Assembly: GCF_014268805.2 (NCBI RefSeq)
Contig: NZ_JABWRF020000002.1
Span: 1-64,000 of the forward strand
From: Pseudomonas farsensis
Lineage (GTDB): Bacteria; Pseudomonadota; Gammaproteobacteria; Pseudomonadales; Pseudomonadaceae
Direction: 5' to 3'
DNA length: 64,000 nucleotides
The notes beneath the pieces were generated by a model that saw nothing but the letters and a program-made list of their open reading frames with translations, did no database searches and had not been told where the DNA came from. The position numbers and the translations under genes are program-made. Shown one piece after another: positions 48,401 to 59,315 of this stretch (the stretch's first letter is position 1; each line of letters begins with the position of its first letter).

Positions 48401-48644
48401 TGTCCAGAAACTCTCGCAAGCTGGCTGCAGCGAAGTCGTGCGGGGTCTGCAGCTGGATATGTTCTCGGTCAAAGCCCTGCTTGATGGACAGAAGGATATC
48501 TTCATCCTCCTCAGGGGCGGCGGGCACCAGCGAAACAAAGTGATGCGAGCCCGCTTCGAAGTCGGTATCGGGGTGTGTTGCAGGCTCAGGGCTATAGGGC
48601 TCGCCCGGTTCCGGTGTCTCGGGATGTGTAGGACGGTATGCCAC
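45447..48644 (-). CDS. Large toxin with C-terminal TcdA/TcdB-like glycosyltransferase domain
   Basis: The 1065-residue product starts at GTG 48644 (GAGAG upstream). Residues about 50-420 look like the dermonecrotic-toxin/DUF6543-type region of Pseudomonas toxins (HGSDHTVLYIPGNSSPLHGF). Residues 436-466 are a hydrophobic segment that could insert in a membrane. Residues about 770-1065 resemble the GT44 catalytic domain of clostridial large toxins: EIHMIWVG (Trp795), HFKFILHLD, AASDYLRLRLIDENGGIYMD with Asp884 and Arg887, and DxD at Asp900/Asp902. These match the UDP-sugar and Mn-binding residues of TcdB by pattern. There is no signal peptide, repeats, protease domain, delivery gene or adjacent immunity gene. 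Sugar transfer to a host or rival GTPase is inference. Confidence 0.82.
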   Translation of the reverse strand: MAYRPTHPETPEPGEPYSPEPATHPDTDFEAGSHHFVSLVPAAPEEDEDILLSIKQGFDREHIQLQTPHDFAAASLREFLDKHGISDSPDDLLLTTLYLHLVNERPGPWRAQVAHSMTLTQALIANWQQEGSGSLTDHLGFPKPWRSGGYEVSETVELSYNEQGDSWSYDAIYRRTDAQTYGAATQIELDPAVLRAFIWDAKLQGHYLEYLRHFWSNHGADYPIMFKGNLVHAALLQRDEKSLSAEHAALVLKSMMLSPDTSWENTSFQYFADNPVSTKRTLSSLKIYGFEATDILVFAEHGSDHTVLYIPGNSSPLHGFANMQELRDWFTQQCRDPRKRAALASHFSSKDRKDGFFSSGVNTALDGLAVHPRRLNDSTGHWYPASTITVGDALFPSPFEHISERIRQRMFSDADYDIGSQGKYYRRVLGYGMELAANVVGAIALAVPVLTPVAVALGVGLVVVGAGEMITAHDREEQVEGAQRLAFGLLNALPLLGEVSQLTAVKATLSATQRAPAEASEAEHAAQLVADTALEGVQGEVPDTFEEFKVVRPVHDTLPDYLKGQLKDLAIDRPVTVVGGGKGTFLDDGKLYVRIRPQVYRVQWLEHEQQLRIRSEGEPVVWGPFLRSMDSGYWDIDLRFGLRGGTTPVTVLEHAPLPSEVIDGIASEPLVPKVETSFAVDDLIWSHENECYEADIVLTHDDLGEKFDEKVTSRQPVWYDADAAAWRRFATDHYIWRESYGRDGAIRWRAGSAKDFARVRHRLPFEQNISEYRFPDLPQIPVDAAPIANEIHMIWVGEKELNYMIKRNILKNTRNKHFKFILHLDCDEVALQANQAWCEQIGIESRNLREQPYFNAFIADAQGAAYNYFRNPVATSRNYAAASDYLRLRLIDENGGIYMDVDDVLLTPDPKPLLAAPEDVLVGGQYRMPWNKQMRVNTSHFASHPGNPVLKRLLREAADRFDKLPYTFKNSPRPVVRDFTSKAEAERVMNAYMQTISDLAGPDAFNKGMKAIRPNSFGLIQRQQGWVHSQVYEEFYEAALEHWFPLRMGGSIGAQPGSAHTWMHT

Positions 48645-48741
48645 AGTCGTGCTCTCTGGCTTGAGTGAGCAGCAACCGTACTTTTATACCTCGCGCTGGT
48701 GGCGATGCAGGAATACCGCACCTGCGCTGCGCACAGTCGAA

Positions 48742-48768
48742 AAAAAACCCGCATCGCTGCGGGTTTTT
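48742..48768 (-). terminator. Rho-independent terminator after the PqiC-like gene
   Basis: On the minus strand AAAAACCCGCA-GCGA-TGCGGGTTTTT is followed by further T (eight in all). It separates the parC-side cluster from the toxin gene. Confidence 0.92.
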
Positions 48769-48781
48769 CATGTATGGCGGG

Positions 48782-49492
48782 TCAGAAGCGGAAGACTTCC
48801 ATATCGGTACGGATCGGCGATGCCATGGGGATCTTTGGCTTCTCAGGTTCCTTCTTCACCTGTACCGGCGCAGCCTGCCGGCGCGGTGTTTCTTCGGCAA
48901 TGGCCGGTTGGTTGGCCAGCGGCTTGACCGTGGCGCTGAGCTGCTCGGCGAGTTTTTGCAGCAACTGGCCCTGGGCTTGAACCTGCGCCGACTCACTGCC
49001 CTCATGGGGCTGTTCGAGGTGCACGATGCGGTTGTCACGCACCCGGCCACGACGGTCCAGCACACGCCACTGCGCATCCAGGATCGCCGGTTGATTCTTG
49101 CCTGAGTCCAGGCGGGTAATGCTCAGCAGCACCTGTACATCCGGGGTAAAGCCGGCGCTGGCCGGTGCCAGCACCACGCGTTGGCTGTCCAGGCGCCAGG
49201 CGAGCTGGCGCACCAGCAACTGGTCGATATCCGACGAAAGGCTGCCGGCCCAACGACCGTTGGTCGCTGCGGTCAGGCTGCCATCGGCCTGGCGTTGCAA
49301 AAAGGTTTCGCGTTGCAGGTAGTCGGCCACCGATACCGGGCCCACGACCACTGCCATCCCCGCTGCCTGTGAAGGCTGGCCGGGTTCACCGCTGTCGAGC
49401 TGATAAAGCGCGACCGGCTGATGCATGCTGCATCCGCTCAGGCCCAGCAGGCCTGTCATCAGCAGTGCAAATGGAAGGCGCAGAAATTTCAT
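48782..49492 (-). CDS. PqiC/DUF330-type outer-membrane lipoprotein
   Basis: The 236-residue product has a lipoprotein signal peptide with lipobox LSGC (about residue 21). The body (PVALYQLDSGEPGQPSQ, VVVGPVSVADYLQRETFLQR, WAGSLSSDIDQLLVRQLAWR) matches the ABC-transport auxiliary lipoprotein family (PqiC/YmbA). Such proteins partner MCE-type lipid transport systems, but no MCE gene lies here. A charged Pro/Lys tail follows residue 190. It lies downstream of parC on the same strand after about 175 bp without other genes. Confidence 0.85.
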   Translation of the reverse strand: MKFLRLPFALLMTGLLGLSGCSMHQPVALYQLDSGEPGQPSQAAGMAVVVGPVSVADYLQRETFLQRQADGSLTAATNGRWAGSLSSDIDQLLVRQLAWRLDSQRVVLAPASAGFTPDVQVLLSITRLDSGKNQPAILDAQWRVLDRRGRVRDNRIVHLEQPHEGSESAQVQAQGQLLQKLAEQLSATVKPLANQPAIAEETPRRQAAPVQVKKEPEKPKIPMASPIRTDMEVFRF

Positions 49493-49667
49493 TCATCCCA
49501 TCCAGGCGGCCGTCACAAGACTGACCGCAGTGATACTCAGGTAAATTCGTCTGGGCGCTCGGCCACGCCGGCGCCGCGAGGGGGCTATCATCCGCGAAAT
49601 GACCGCCCGACTCCAGCATTTCTGCCTGCAAAAGCGCCGAAAGTGGCGTTTCAGACTCGTTGCGGCG

Positions 49668-52451
<2,784 letters not shown>

Positions 52452-52455
<4 letters not shown>

Positions 52456-53438
52456 GGTTTGGCACTCCAGCCGCCATCGGGCGCGGCGAAGCGCCAGACG
52501 ATGGGCCGTGTTTCGCCATCGGCGCGGGTGTCGTTGTTGTTGTCGACACCAATCCAGGCGCCGTCCTGGTCGATTACCAACGCCTCGGCCAGGCCGTAGG
52601 GCGCGGCGTACTGCCGTGAAGGCAACAAGGCATCAGCGGCGAACGACCAGCAGCGCTCGATTGCACCGCTGTCGGCATCACGCCGGCAAATGCGGTAAGC
52701 ATTGCGCTCCAGGGTAAACAGCTTGCCGGCGAACAATGCCAGGTCGGCAAAGTCGCGCGATTGCTCACGGGCCCCCGGAAACTGCGCCGGCTGCATCTCG
52801 ACCCCGGCTTCGCTGAACAGCACACAGCTCTGCCCGCAGGTCCAGACCGACTGCTGGCGCTGCACCAACACCAGGCCACGGCGCTCGCGCTCGGCGGCCA
52901 GCCACAGCCGATCACCGACCGGGTTGATGGCCAGGCCTTCGAACAGTGCATTGAAATTGAGCAACATGCCGCTGGCGCGCGCCTGGCGAACCATCGATTG
53001 GTCAATTTTCAACCAGTCAGGCTCACCCTCCACCGGTAACTGCAGCACAGCCGCATGGGCTTCGCTGACAATGTAGAGGTTGCCCGCCTGATCGCAGGTG
53101 ATGCCTTCAAAGTCCAGCTCACCGCCGCGAATATACGAAGCCGCCCAACTGCGCGACTTGAGCCCCCACGGCAGGCCGGTGTCTGGCGGGATGGGCGCGA
53201 TGAACTCCAGCGGCGCGGCGCGCCAGGTGGCTTCGGCCTGGTCCAGCCGGTAGATGCGGTCATCGTCACGGTCGGACACCGCCCACAGCGCCCCCCGGCA
53301 CTGCGCCAGCCCCGAAAGGTTGCCACCGCGCATGCCGTCAACGGCATGCTCGGCGGTCAGCTTGAGCTCTGGCCAGTCAGCGGCCAGGGCCGGTAACGTG
53401 AACAGCGCCAGGCAGACCGCCAGTAGCGGACGAATCAA
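52452..53438 (-). CDS. Esterase-like activity of phytase family protein (predicted secreted)
   Basis: The 328-residue product has a Sec signal peptide (MIRPLLAVCLALFTLPALAA). The mature part has beta-propeller-like repeats: NLSGLAQCRGALWAVSDRDD, DFEGITCDQAGNLYIVSEAH and LFEGLAINPVGDRLWLAAER. These are typical of PF13449. It overlaps parE by 4 bp at its start and the protease gene by 4 bp at its end, so translation is coupled across parE, this gene and the protease. Confidence 0.85.
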
Positions 53439-55339
53439 ACCAGAACCTCGGCCAGGTTGCCTTTGGTCTCCAGCCAGTTCTTGCGATCGCCTGCGCGTTT
53501 TTTTGCCAGCAGCATGTCCATGATCTCGGTCGTGCCGGCCACGTCGTCCAGGGTCAGCTGCACCAGGCGCCGAGTGTTCGGGTCCATGGTGGTTTCGCGC
53601 AGTTGCGGCGGGTTCATTTCGCCCAGGCCCTTGAATCGGGTGACCTGCGGCTTGCCGCGTTTCTTCTCGGCCACCAGGCGGTCAAGGATGCCGTCACGCT
53701 CGGCTTCGTCCAGGGCGTAGTAGATTTCTTTGCCCAGGTCGATGCGGTACAGCGGCGGCATGGCGACGTATACGTGCCCGGCTTCGACCAGCGACCGGAA
53801 GTGCTGGACGAACAGCGCGCACAGCAAAGTGGCGATGTGCAGGCCGTCGGAGTCGGCGTCCGCCAGGATGCACACTTTGCCGTAGCGCAGTTGCCCAAGG
53901 TCGGTGGCGCCGGGGTCAACGCCGATCGCCACGGCGATGTTGTGCACTTCCTGGCTGGCCAATACTTCGCCGCCATCGACTTCCCAGGTGTTGAGGATCT
54001 TGCCGCGCAGCGGCAGGATGGCCTGGAACTCTTTGTCCCGGGCCTGCTTGGCCGAACCACCGGCAGAGTCACCCTCGACCAGGAACAGCTCGGCGCGCAT
54101 CGGGTCCTGGCCTGCGCAATCGGCCAGCTTGCCAGGCAGCGCCGGGCCTTGGGTAATGCGTTTGCGCTCGACTTTCTTGCTGGCCTTGAGGCGGCGGCCG
54201 GCGTTGCTGATAGCCAGCTCCGCCAGTTGCATGCCCAGCTCTGGGTGGGCGTTGAGCCACAGGCTGAAGGCGTCCTTGACCACGCCCGAAACGAACGCCG
54301 CCGCTTCACGCGACGACAGGCGCTCTTTGGTCTGGCCCGAGAACTGCGGTTCCTGCATTTTCATCGACAGCACGAAGCTGATGCGCTCCCAGACGTCCTC
54401 GGGCGCCAGCTTGACGCCACGCGGCAGCAGGTTGCGGAACTCGCAGAACTCGCGCATGGCTTCGAGCAGGCCCTGACGCAGGCCGTTGACGTGGGTACCG
54501 CCCTGGGCGGTGGGGATCAGGTTGACGTAGCTTTCCTGGATGCTCTCGCCGCCCTCGGGCAGCCACAGCAAGGCCCAGTCGACCGCCTCCTTGTTGCCGG
54601 CAAGGCTGCCGCAGAACGGCTCGTCAGGCAGGCGCAGGTACTCACTGACCGAGTCGACCAAGTAGGAGCGCAAGCCGTCTTCGTAATGCCACTCGACCTT
54701 CTCGCCGCTGGCTTTGTCTTCGAAGCTGATCGACAGGCCCGGGCACAGCACCGCCTTGGCCTTGAGCACGTGCTTGAGGCGGCTGATGGAGAACTTCGGC
54801 GAATCGAAATACTTGGGGTCGGGACTGAAATACACGCTGGTGCCGGTGTTGCGCTTGCCCACCGTGCCGACCACTTCCAGCTCGGTGGCCTTGAAGCCAT
54901 CGGCAAAGGTCATCTGGTATTCGTTGCCGTCGCGCTTGACCCGCACGCGCACCTGCGTGGACAGGGCGTTGACCACCGAAATACCCACGCCGTGCAGGCC
55001 GCCGGAGAACTGATAGTTCTTGTTGGAGAACTTGCCGCCGGCGTGCAGTTTGGTGAGGATCAGCTCGACGCCAGATACGCCCTCTTCGGGGTGGATGTCC
55101 ACCGGCATGCCACGGCCATCGTCGCTGACTTCCAGCGAGTGGTCGGCATGCAGGATGACTTGCACCGAGCGGGCGTGGCCTGCCAGGGCTTCGTCGACGC
55201 TGTTGTCGATGACTTCCTGGGCCAGGTGGTTGGGCCGGCTGGTGTCGGTGTACATGCCCGGCCGCTTGCGAACCGGGTCGAGGCCGGAGAGGACTTCGAT
55301 GGCGTCTGCGTTATAGGCGCTAGCGCTGGGATTGGCCAT
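53435..55339 (-). CDS. parE: DNA topoisomerase IV subunit B
   Basis: The 634-residue GHKL ATPase subunit has IDNSVDEALAGHARSV, DDGRGMPVDIHPEEGVSGVE, LHAGGKFSNKNYQFSGGLHG and the TOPRIM motif VEGDSAGGSAKQARD with DADSDGLHIATLL. The Ser of GDSAGGSA is normal. It sits in the Enterobacteria-like order nudF-yqiB-cpdA-yqiA-parE, followed here by two small genes and parC. Confidence 0.98.
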   Translation of the reverse strand: MANPSASAYNADAIEVLSGLDPVRKRPGMYTDTSRPNHLAQEVIDNSVDEALAGHARSVQVILHADHSLEVSDDGRGMPVDIHPEEGVSGVELILTKLHAGGKFSNKNYQFSGGLHGVGISVVNALSTQVRVRVKRDGNEYQMTFADGFKATELEVVGTVGKRNTGTSVYFSPDPKYFDSPKFSISRLKHVLKAKAVLCPGLSISFEDKASGEKVEWHYEDGLRSYLVDSVSEYLRLPDEPFCGSLAGNKEAVDWALLWLPEGGESIQESYVNLIPTAQGGTHVNGLRQGLLEAMREFCEFRNLLPRGVKLAPEDVWERISFVLSMKMQEPQFSGQTKERLSSREAAAFVSGVVKDAFSLWLNAHPELGMQLAELAISNAGRRLKASKKVERKRITQGPALPGKLADCAGQDPMRAELFLVEGDSAGGSAKQARDKEFQAILPLRGKILNTWEVDGGEVLASQEVHNIAVAIGVDPGATDLGQLRYGKVCILADADSDGLHIATLLCALFVQHFRSLVEAGHVYVAMPPLYRIDLGKEIYYALDEAERDGILDRLVAEKKRGKPQVTRFKGLGEMNPPQLRETTMDPNTRRLVQLTLDDVAGTTEIMDMLLAKKRAGDRKNWLETKGNLAEVLV

Positions 55340-55375
55340 GGGGTCTCGTCGTCAGTCTGGTGAATGCAAAAAAGC

Positions 55376-55984
55376 TCAAAGTACGGAAAAATCCAACGCC
55401 GCGTATTGCCCACGGGCAATACCTGCGAAGGCCAGCAACGCCGGCAACTGCTCGGCGAAGCCCTGGAAGCTGTGGTCGCCACCGGCCTGGATGCGCAGGG
55501 CACAGGCCCGGTAATAGCGCTCGGCGTGACGATAGTCCAGTGTTTCGTCGGCGGTCTGCAACCACACTTGATAGCGCGCAGGGTCCGCAGGCGGCGGCAC
55601 CTCAAGCTCAGCCAGAGCCACGACGTGGTCCTGGGTCAGTTCCCAGGTTTGGTCGGTGTAGTGGTTGCGCTGGGGGCCGAGGTAGCCGTCGAACAGCCGG
55701 TGCGGGGCGACCGCCGGGTTGATCAACAGGGCCTTGAGCCCGTGGCGCTCGGCCAGATGGGTGGCATAGTAGCCGCCAAGGGAGCTGCCGACCAGCAGCG
55801 GCGCGCCAAGCTCGGCAATGGCCGCTTCGAGTTGCTGCATGGCCTGGCGCGGGTGGTGGTGCAGCGCCGGGACGCGCAAGCGCTCAGCCAGGCCAAGCTG
55901 CTGCATGACGGCCTGAAGCTGCGACGCCTTGGTAGACAGCGGCGAGCTGTTCAAACCATGGATATAGAGTATGGAACCCGACAT
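55376..55984 (-). CDS. yqiA: YqiA-family alpha/beta-hydrolase esterase
   Basis: The 202-residue protein starts MSGSILYIHGLNSSPLSTKA. It has the nucleophile motif LVGSSLGGYYATHLAE (Ser of GSSLGG), NPAVAPHRL and a late catalytic GGDHSFQGF. E. coli YqiA is an acyl-CoA/short-ester hydrolase. ATG 55984 is preferred over an in-frame Met 26 codons upstream that lacks family sequence. It lies 36 bp before parE. Confidence 0.93.
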   Translation of the reverse strand: MSGSILYIHGLNSSPLSTKASQLQAVMQQLGLAERLRVPALHHHPRQAMQQLEAAIAELGAPLLVGSSLGGYYATHLAERHGLKALLINPAVAPHRLFDGYLGPQRNHYTDQTWELTQDHVVALAELEVPPPADPARYQVWLQTADETLDYRHAERYYRACALRIQAGGDHSFQGFAEQLPALLAFAGIARGQYAALDFSVL

Positions 55985-56130
55985 GCTGCCCCCGGACGCA
56001 AAGACGCGCAGTGTAGCCTGTTCGAAGGGCATTGGTTCACCGGAGGGGTTTTCGTAACACACTCCTGACTACCTGCACGGATCTCCCACAGAGCTCGCCC
56101 ATCCCCATATCGATGCCGTCTACGCGGTCA

Positions 56131-56250
56131 GTGTAGGAGCGGCCTTGTGTCGCGAAAGGGCTGCGGAGCAGCCCCAGGATCTGCGCACCCACCAGAATCG
56201 CTGGGGCTGCTCCGCAGCCCTTTCGCGACACAAGGCCGCTCCTACACAAT
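56131..56250. repeat. Long inverted pair of type-C REP units
   Basis: TGTAGGAGCGGCCTTGTGTC ... GGGCTGCGGAGCAGCCCCAG and the exact complement form arms of about 45 bp around a short loop. It occupies the gap between yqiA and cpdA; no gene is seen in 55985-56434. Confidence 0.85.
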
Positions 56251-56330
56251 CAAAAGCGACTTGCCCGCCCCCCTAGAATCTCCCTCAGGGTCGGTGTCAG
56301 CCCCCAAATTCGAGACGGGCGCGTTCACTG

Positions 56331-56360
56331 TGGGAGCTGGCGCCAGCCTGCGATGAGGCC
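56331..56360 (+). repeat. Single type-B REP unit
   Basis: GTGGGAGCTGGCGCCAGCCT followed by GCGATGAGGC, the terminal unit of the composite repeats, here alone. Confidence 0.75.
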
Positions 56361-56434
56361 CGTGCAGGTGGCACATAACCGAGGTGCAGTGGGCTTGCCC
56401 TGATGCCTGTCAGTTATCGCAAGCCATCGCGCTA

Positions 56435-57238
56435 TTAATAGCCAGGGCTGTCGAAGTCCAGGGTCACCACTAAATCCAGCGCCCGCTCCACGCCGGTGTC
56501 CAGCCTGCCGTCGTCATGCAGGCGCAGCCAGCGGTAGCCGGGTTGCTCTTCGCTGACCTTGAAGTCCTCACTGCCGGGCGCGAACTGGATGCAAGTCGAG
56601 GGCGTGGCCAGGTAACGCACACCTTCATGCTCTTGGTCGTATTCCTGATGTACATGCCCCCACAGCACGGCCTTGACCTGTGGATAACGCTTTACCCGCG
56701 CTAGCAGCGCATCGGCGTTGCGCAGGCCGATGGGCGCCATCCAGGCACAGCCGATATCCACCGGCTGATGGTGGCAGCACACCAGGCAATAGCGCGCGCC
56801 GGCTGTGGTCAACGCCTCGTCCAGCACCGCCAGTTGCTGCTCGTCGAGCAACCCGAAGGTGGCGCCGATCACTGCCGAATCCAGCATGACGATACGCCAG
56901 GCGCCGATATCGGTAACCGCCTGCACCAAGTGCGGCGCCACTTCGGCCATGACCCGGGCTTCATCGTGGTTGCCCGGCAACCAGCGGGTCGGGGCACCCA
57001 GGCTATCGGTCAGATCGCGAAACGCTTCGTAGGAGGCACGGCTTGCGTCCTGGGACAGGTCGCCCGTGCACAGCACCAGATCGATACGCGGCTGCTCTCG
57101 GCGCACCTGGCCAAGCACATGGCTGAGGCTGGCGCGGGTATCGAGGCCCAGCAAGGTGCCTGCCGGGTCGGCAAACAGGTGGGCGTCGGTCACTTGCACC
57201 ACATGCACGGGTGACGGGTAGGAAGATGGGTGCGGCAA
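56435..57238 (-). CDS. cpdA: 3',5'-cyclic-AMP phosphodiesterase
   Basis: The 267-residue class III metallophosphoesterase has the ordered metal motifs VVQVTDAHLFADP, LVLCTGDLSQDASR, WLPGNHDEARVM, VCCHHQP and LWGHVHQEYDQEHEG. It hydrolyses cAMP and so tunes Vfr/Crp-type signalling. The start is read as TTG 57238 (LPHPSSYPS), because AGGAGA lies 6-7 nt upstream; a longer in-frame TTG at 57253 would include that ribosome-binding site in the coding sequence. It lies between the yqiB-like gene and yqiA. Confidence 0.93.
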   Translation of the reverse strand: MPHPSSYPSPVHVVQVTDAHLFADPAGTLLGLDTRASLSHVLGQVRREQPRIDLVLCTGDLSQDASRASYEAFRDLTDSLGAPTRWLPGNHDEARVMAEVAPHLVQAVTDIGAWRIVMLDSAVIGATFGLLDEQQLAVLDEALTTAGARYCLVCCHHQPVDIGCAWMAPIGLRNADALLARVKRYPQVKAVLWGHVHQEYDQEHEGVRYLATPSTCIQFAPGSEDFKVSEEQPGYRWLRLHDDGRLDTGVERALDLVVTLDFDSPGY

Positions 57239-57323
57239 CGGCCGTCTCCTCAAGCGGATTCAGCAGCGATTATGGCGGTGCATGACGCGTGAGCAAATAC
57301 GCCAACCCAAACCACGTCACATT

Positions 57324-57776
57324 TCAGCGCACGGCCGCCAGTTCATGGCCACAGGCCAGGCAGTGGCTCAGCCATTCACCCAGAAACAGGTTTAGCTGGG
57401 CTTTTTCGTCCGGCTGGTGCATCGCGTTGTTGGGGTATGGGTAAATGCTGCGCAGCCGCCGGGTGTGCTCGGCGCTGACCACCTCGGCCATGCGCGCATC
57501 GTGATACACCTGTACTTCAAGCTCCGGCACCGGCAGCCACGGCAGGCTGTGTTCCTGGCGAATGCGCAGGGTGGTGGTGTACGGGCAGGCCAGCAACACT
57601 TCGAGCACCAGCACGCCGAGCATCTGGTCGCCTTGGGTCATGCCGATACGCCGCGAGCTTTGCGTGGTGCGCATATCCGGCAACAGCTGCATCAGCCGGG
57701 CATAGTTGGCCTCACAGGCCGATTGCAACCCGGCCAGATCGACCCGATAGCGCTCACGCAGCAAGTTCACTTCCAC
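57324..57776 (-). CDS. DUF1249 (YqiB-like) protein
   Basis: The 150-residue product has LLRERYRVDLAGLQSACEAN, YPNNAMHQPDEKAQLNLFLG and EWLSHCLACGH, the DUF1249 pattern. Function is unknown. Its start lies 10 bp inside the 3' end of nudF, indicating translational coupling in the nudF-yqiB-cpdA operon, an order also kept in E. coli. Confidence 0.9.
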   Translation of the reverse strand: MEVNLLRERYRVDLAGLQSACEANYARLMQLLPDMRTTQSSRRIGMTQGDQMLGVLVLEVLLACPYTTTLRIRQEHSLPWLPVPELEVQVYHDARMAEVVSAEHTRRLRSIYPYPNNAMHQPDEKAQLNLFLGEWLSHCLACGHELAAVR

Positions 57777-58384
57777 ATACCTCGGACTTCGTCACGGTTA
57801 AGAGCCAGCCATTGCAGGCCGATAATAGCCGCGGCGTTGCAGATGCGCCCGTCGCGTACCGCTTGCAGGGCATCCTCGAACGACCACACGCGCACGCGGA
57901 TGTCTTCGTTTTCTCCGTCAAGGCCATGCAGGCCGCCCGCACCTTCGCTGCTGCAGCGCCCCAGGAACAGGTGGACGAACTCGTCACTGCCGCCGGGGGA
58001 CGGGAAATACCGCGTCATCGGCCACAGCGCGCTGAAGGTCAGGCCCGCTTCCTCTTCGGCCTCACGGTGAGCCACTTCTTCGGGCTGCTCGTCCTTGTCG
58101 ATGAGGCCGGCGACCATTTCGATCAGCCACGGGTTGCTGACCTTGCCCATGGCACCCACGCGGAACTGCTCGATCAGCACCACTTCGTCGCGCTGCGGGT
58201 CGTATGGCAGCACGCAGACCGCGTCATGGCGCACGAACAGTTCGCGGGTGAACTCGCGGCTCATGCCGCCGGCGAACAACTCGTGGCGCAGGTGGAGCTT
58301 GTCGAGCTTGTAGAAGCCCTTGAACAGTTGTTCCCGGCGGGTGATTTCGACCTGGTCGGGCACAAGCTTCGGCGTATCCGTCAT
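57767..58384 (-). CDS. nudF: ADP-ribose pyrophosphatase (Nudix)
   Basis: It hydrolyses ADP-ribose to AMP and ribose-5-phosphate. The 205-residue protein has the Nudix box GLIDKDEQPEEVAHREAEEE followed by AGLTF, fitting GX5EX7REUXEEXGU. The N-terminal ITRREQLFKGFYKLDKLHLR and C-terminal SFEDALQAVRDGRICNAAAI match NudF. ATG 58384 has AAGGAG upstream. It heads the minus-strand cluster and is divergent from the lipoprotein gene at 58569. Confidence 0.95.
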   Translation of the reverse strand: MTDTPKLVPDQVEITRREQLFKGFYKLDKLHLRHELFAGGMSREFTRELFVRHDAVCVLPYDPQRDEVVLIEQFRVGAMGKVSNPWLIEMVAGLIDKDEQPEEVAHREAEEEAGLTFSALWPMTRYFPSPGGSDEFVHLFLGRCSSEGAGGLHGLDGENEDIRVRVWSFEDALQAVRDGRICNAAAIIGLQWLALNRDEVRGMWK

Positions 58385-58568
58385 GCAAACTCCTTAAGAC
58401 CTGTTTACCGCATCGCGCAATCCTACTCTGCGTGCCGCCCGTTTTCACCCCTTTGCGGCGACCGTTCGCGCAGCCGGGACAGGCGCTACGCTCTCTGTTA
58501 GCTTAGTGGCGAACTGAAGGCCGCGTAGGCGGTCCAAGGCCGATCATCATCGTTGTTCAAGAGGCACC

Positions 58569-59315
58569 ATGACCCTCGTCAAACTGACTTGCGTGGCCGT
58601 TCTGGCCCTCGCCCTCGGCGCCTGCCAGAGCCTGTTCACCCCCAATTACCGCGCGCCGCTCGAGGTCAAACGCGAGGCCTGGGAGCACATCAAGCCCGGC
58701 TGCAGCGAAAGCGACTGCCCGTTGGTGAATATCGACACCGTGCACTTCCCCGCGCTGCCCAAGCTCGACGCCATCGTTGAAAAACGCCTGCTGCAGTTGA
58801 CCGAAGACAACCAGCGCGGCGCAGCGCCGGCCTCGCTGCAATCTTACGAGCAGCAGTACCTGGCCACCGCCGACAAGCGCAACAGCAGCTACCTGCAAGC
58901 CAAGGTACGCGAGCAGCATGACGGACTGGTGATCATCGAGCTGTCCAGCTACCTCGACAGCGGCGGCGCTCATGGCATGCCGGGGCGGGCGTTCATCAAC
59001 TATTCACGCAAGCTGGACAAGGTGCTGACCCTGGACGACATGCTGCTGCCCGGCCAGGCCGAGACGTTCTGGAAGACCGTCGAGGAATCGCACCGCGCCT
59101 GGCAGATCAGCACCGGCATGGACAAGGACGCCGAGTTCGTCAAAACCTGGCCGTTCCGCACATCGCCGCACATTGCCCTGACCTATGGCGCGGTGGTGGT
59201 GAAGTATGAAGTCAACGCCATTGCGCCCTACTCCATGGGCCACGTCGAGCTGAAAATCCCCTACCCGCGCTTGAACGGCGTGCTCAAGCCTGAGCTGTTT
59301 CCCGGCCGCGGCTAA
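58569..59315 (+). CDS. DUF3298/RsiV-like lipoprotein, function unknown
   Basis: The 248-residue product has a lipoprotein signal peptide (lipobox LGAC at about residue 19). The body resembles DUF4163/DUF3298 proteins: VNIDTVHFPALPKLDAIVEK, SYLDSGGAHGMPGRAFINYS, KVLTLDDMLLPGQAETFWKT and SMGHVELKIPYPRL. GAGG lies before ATG 58569. The last 32 bp overlap the 3' end of cytX on the other strand. Confidence 0.85.
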   Translation: MTLVKLTCVAVLALALGACQSLFTPNYRAPLEVKREAWEHIKPGCSESDCPLVNIDTVHFPALPKLDAIVEKRLLQLTEDNQRGAAPASLQSYEQQYLATADKRNSSYLQAKVREQHDGLVIIELSSYLDSGGAHGMPGRAFINYSRKLDKVLTLDDMLLPGQAETFWKTVEESHRAWQISTGMDKDAEFVKTWPFRTSPHIALTYGAVVVKYEVNAIAPYSMGHVELKIPYPRLNGVLKPELFPGRG

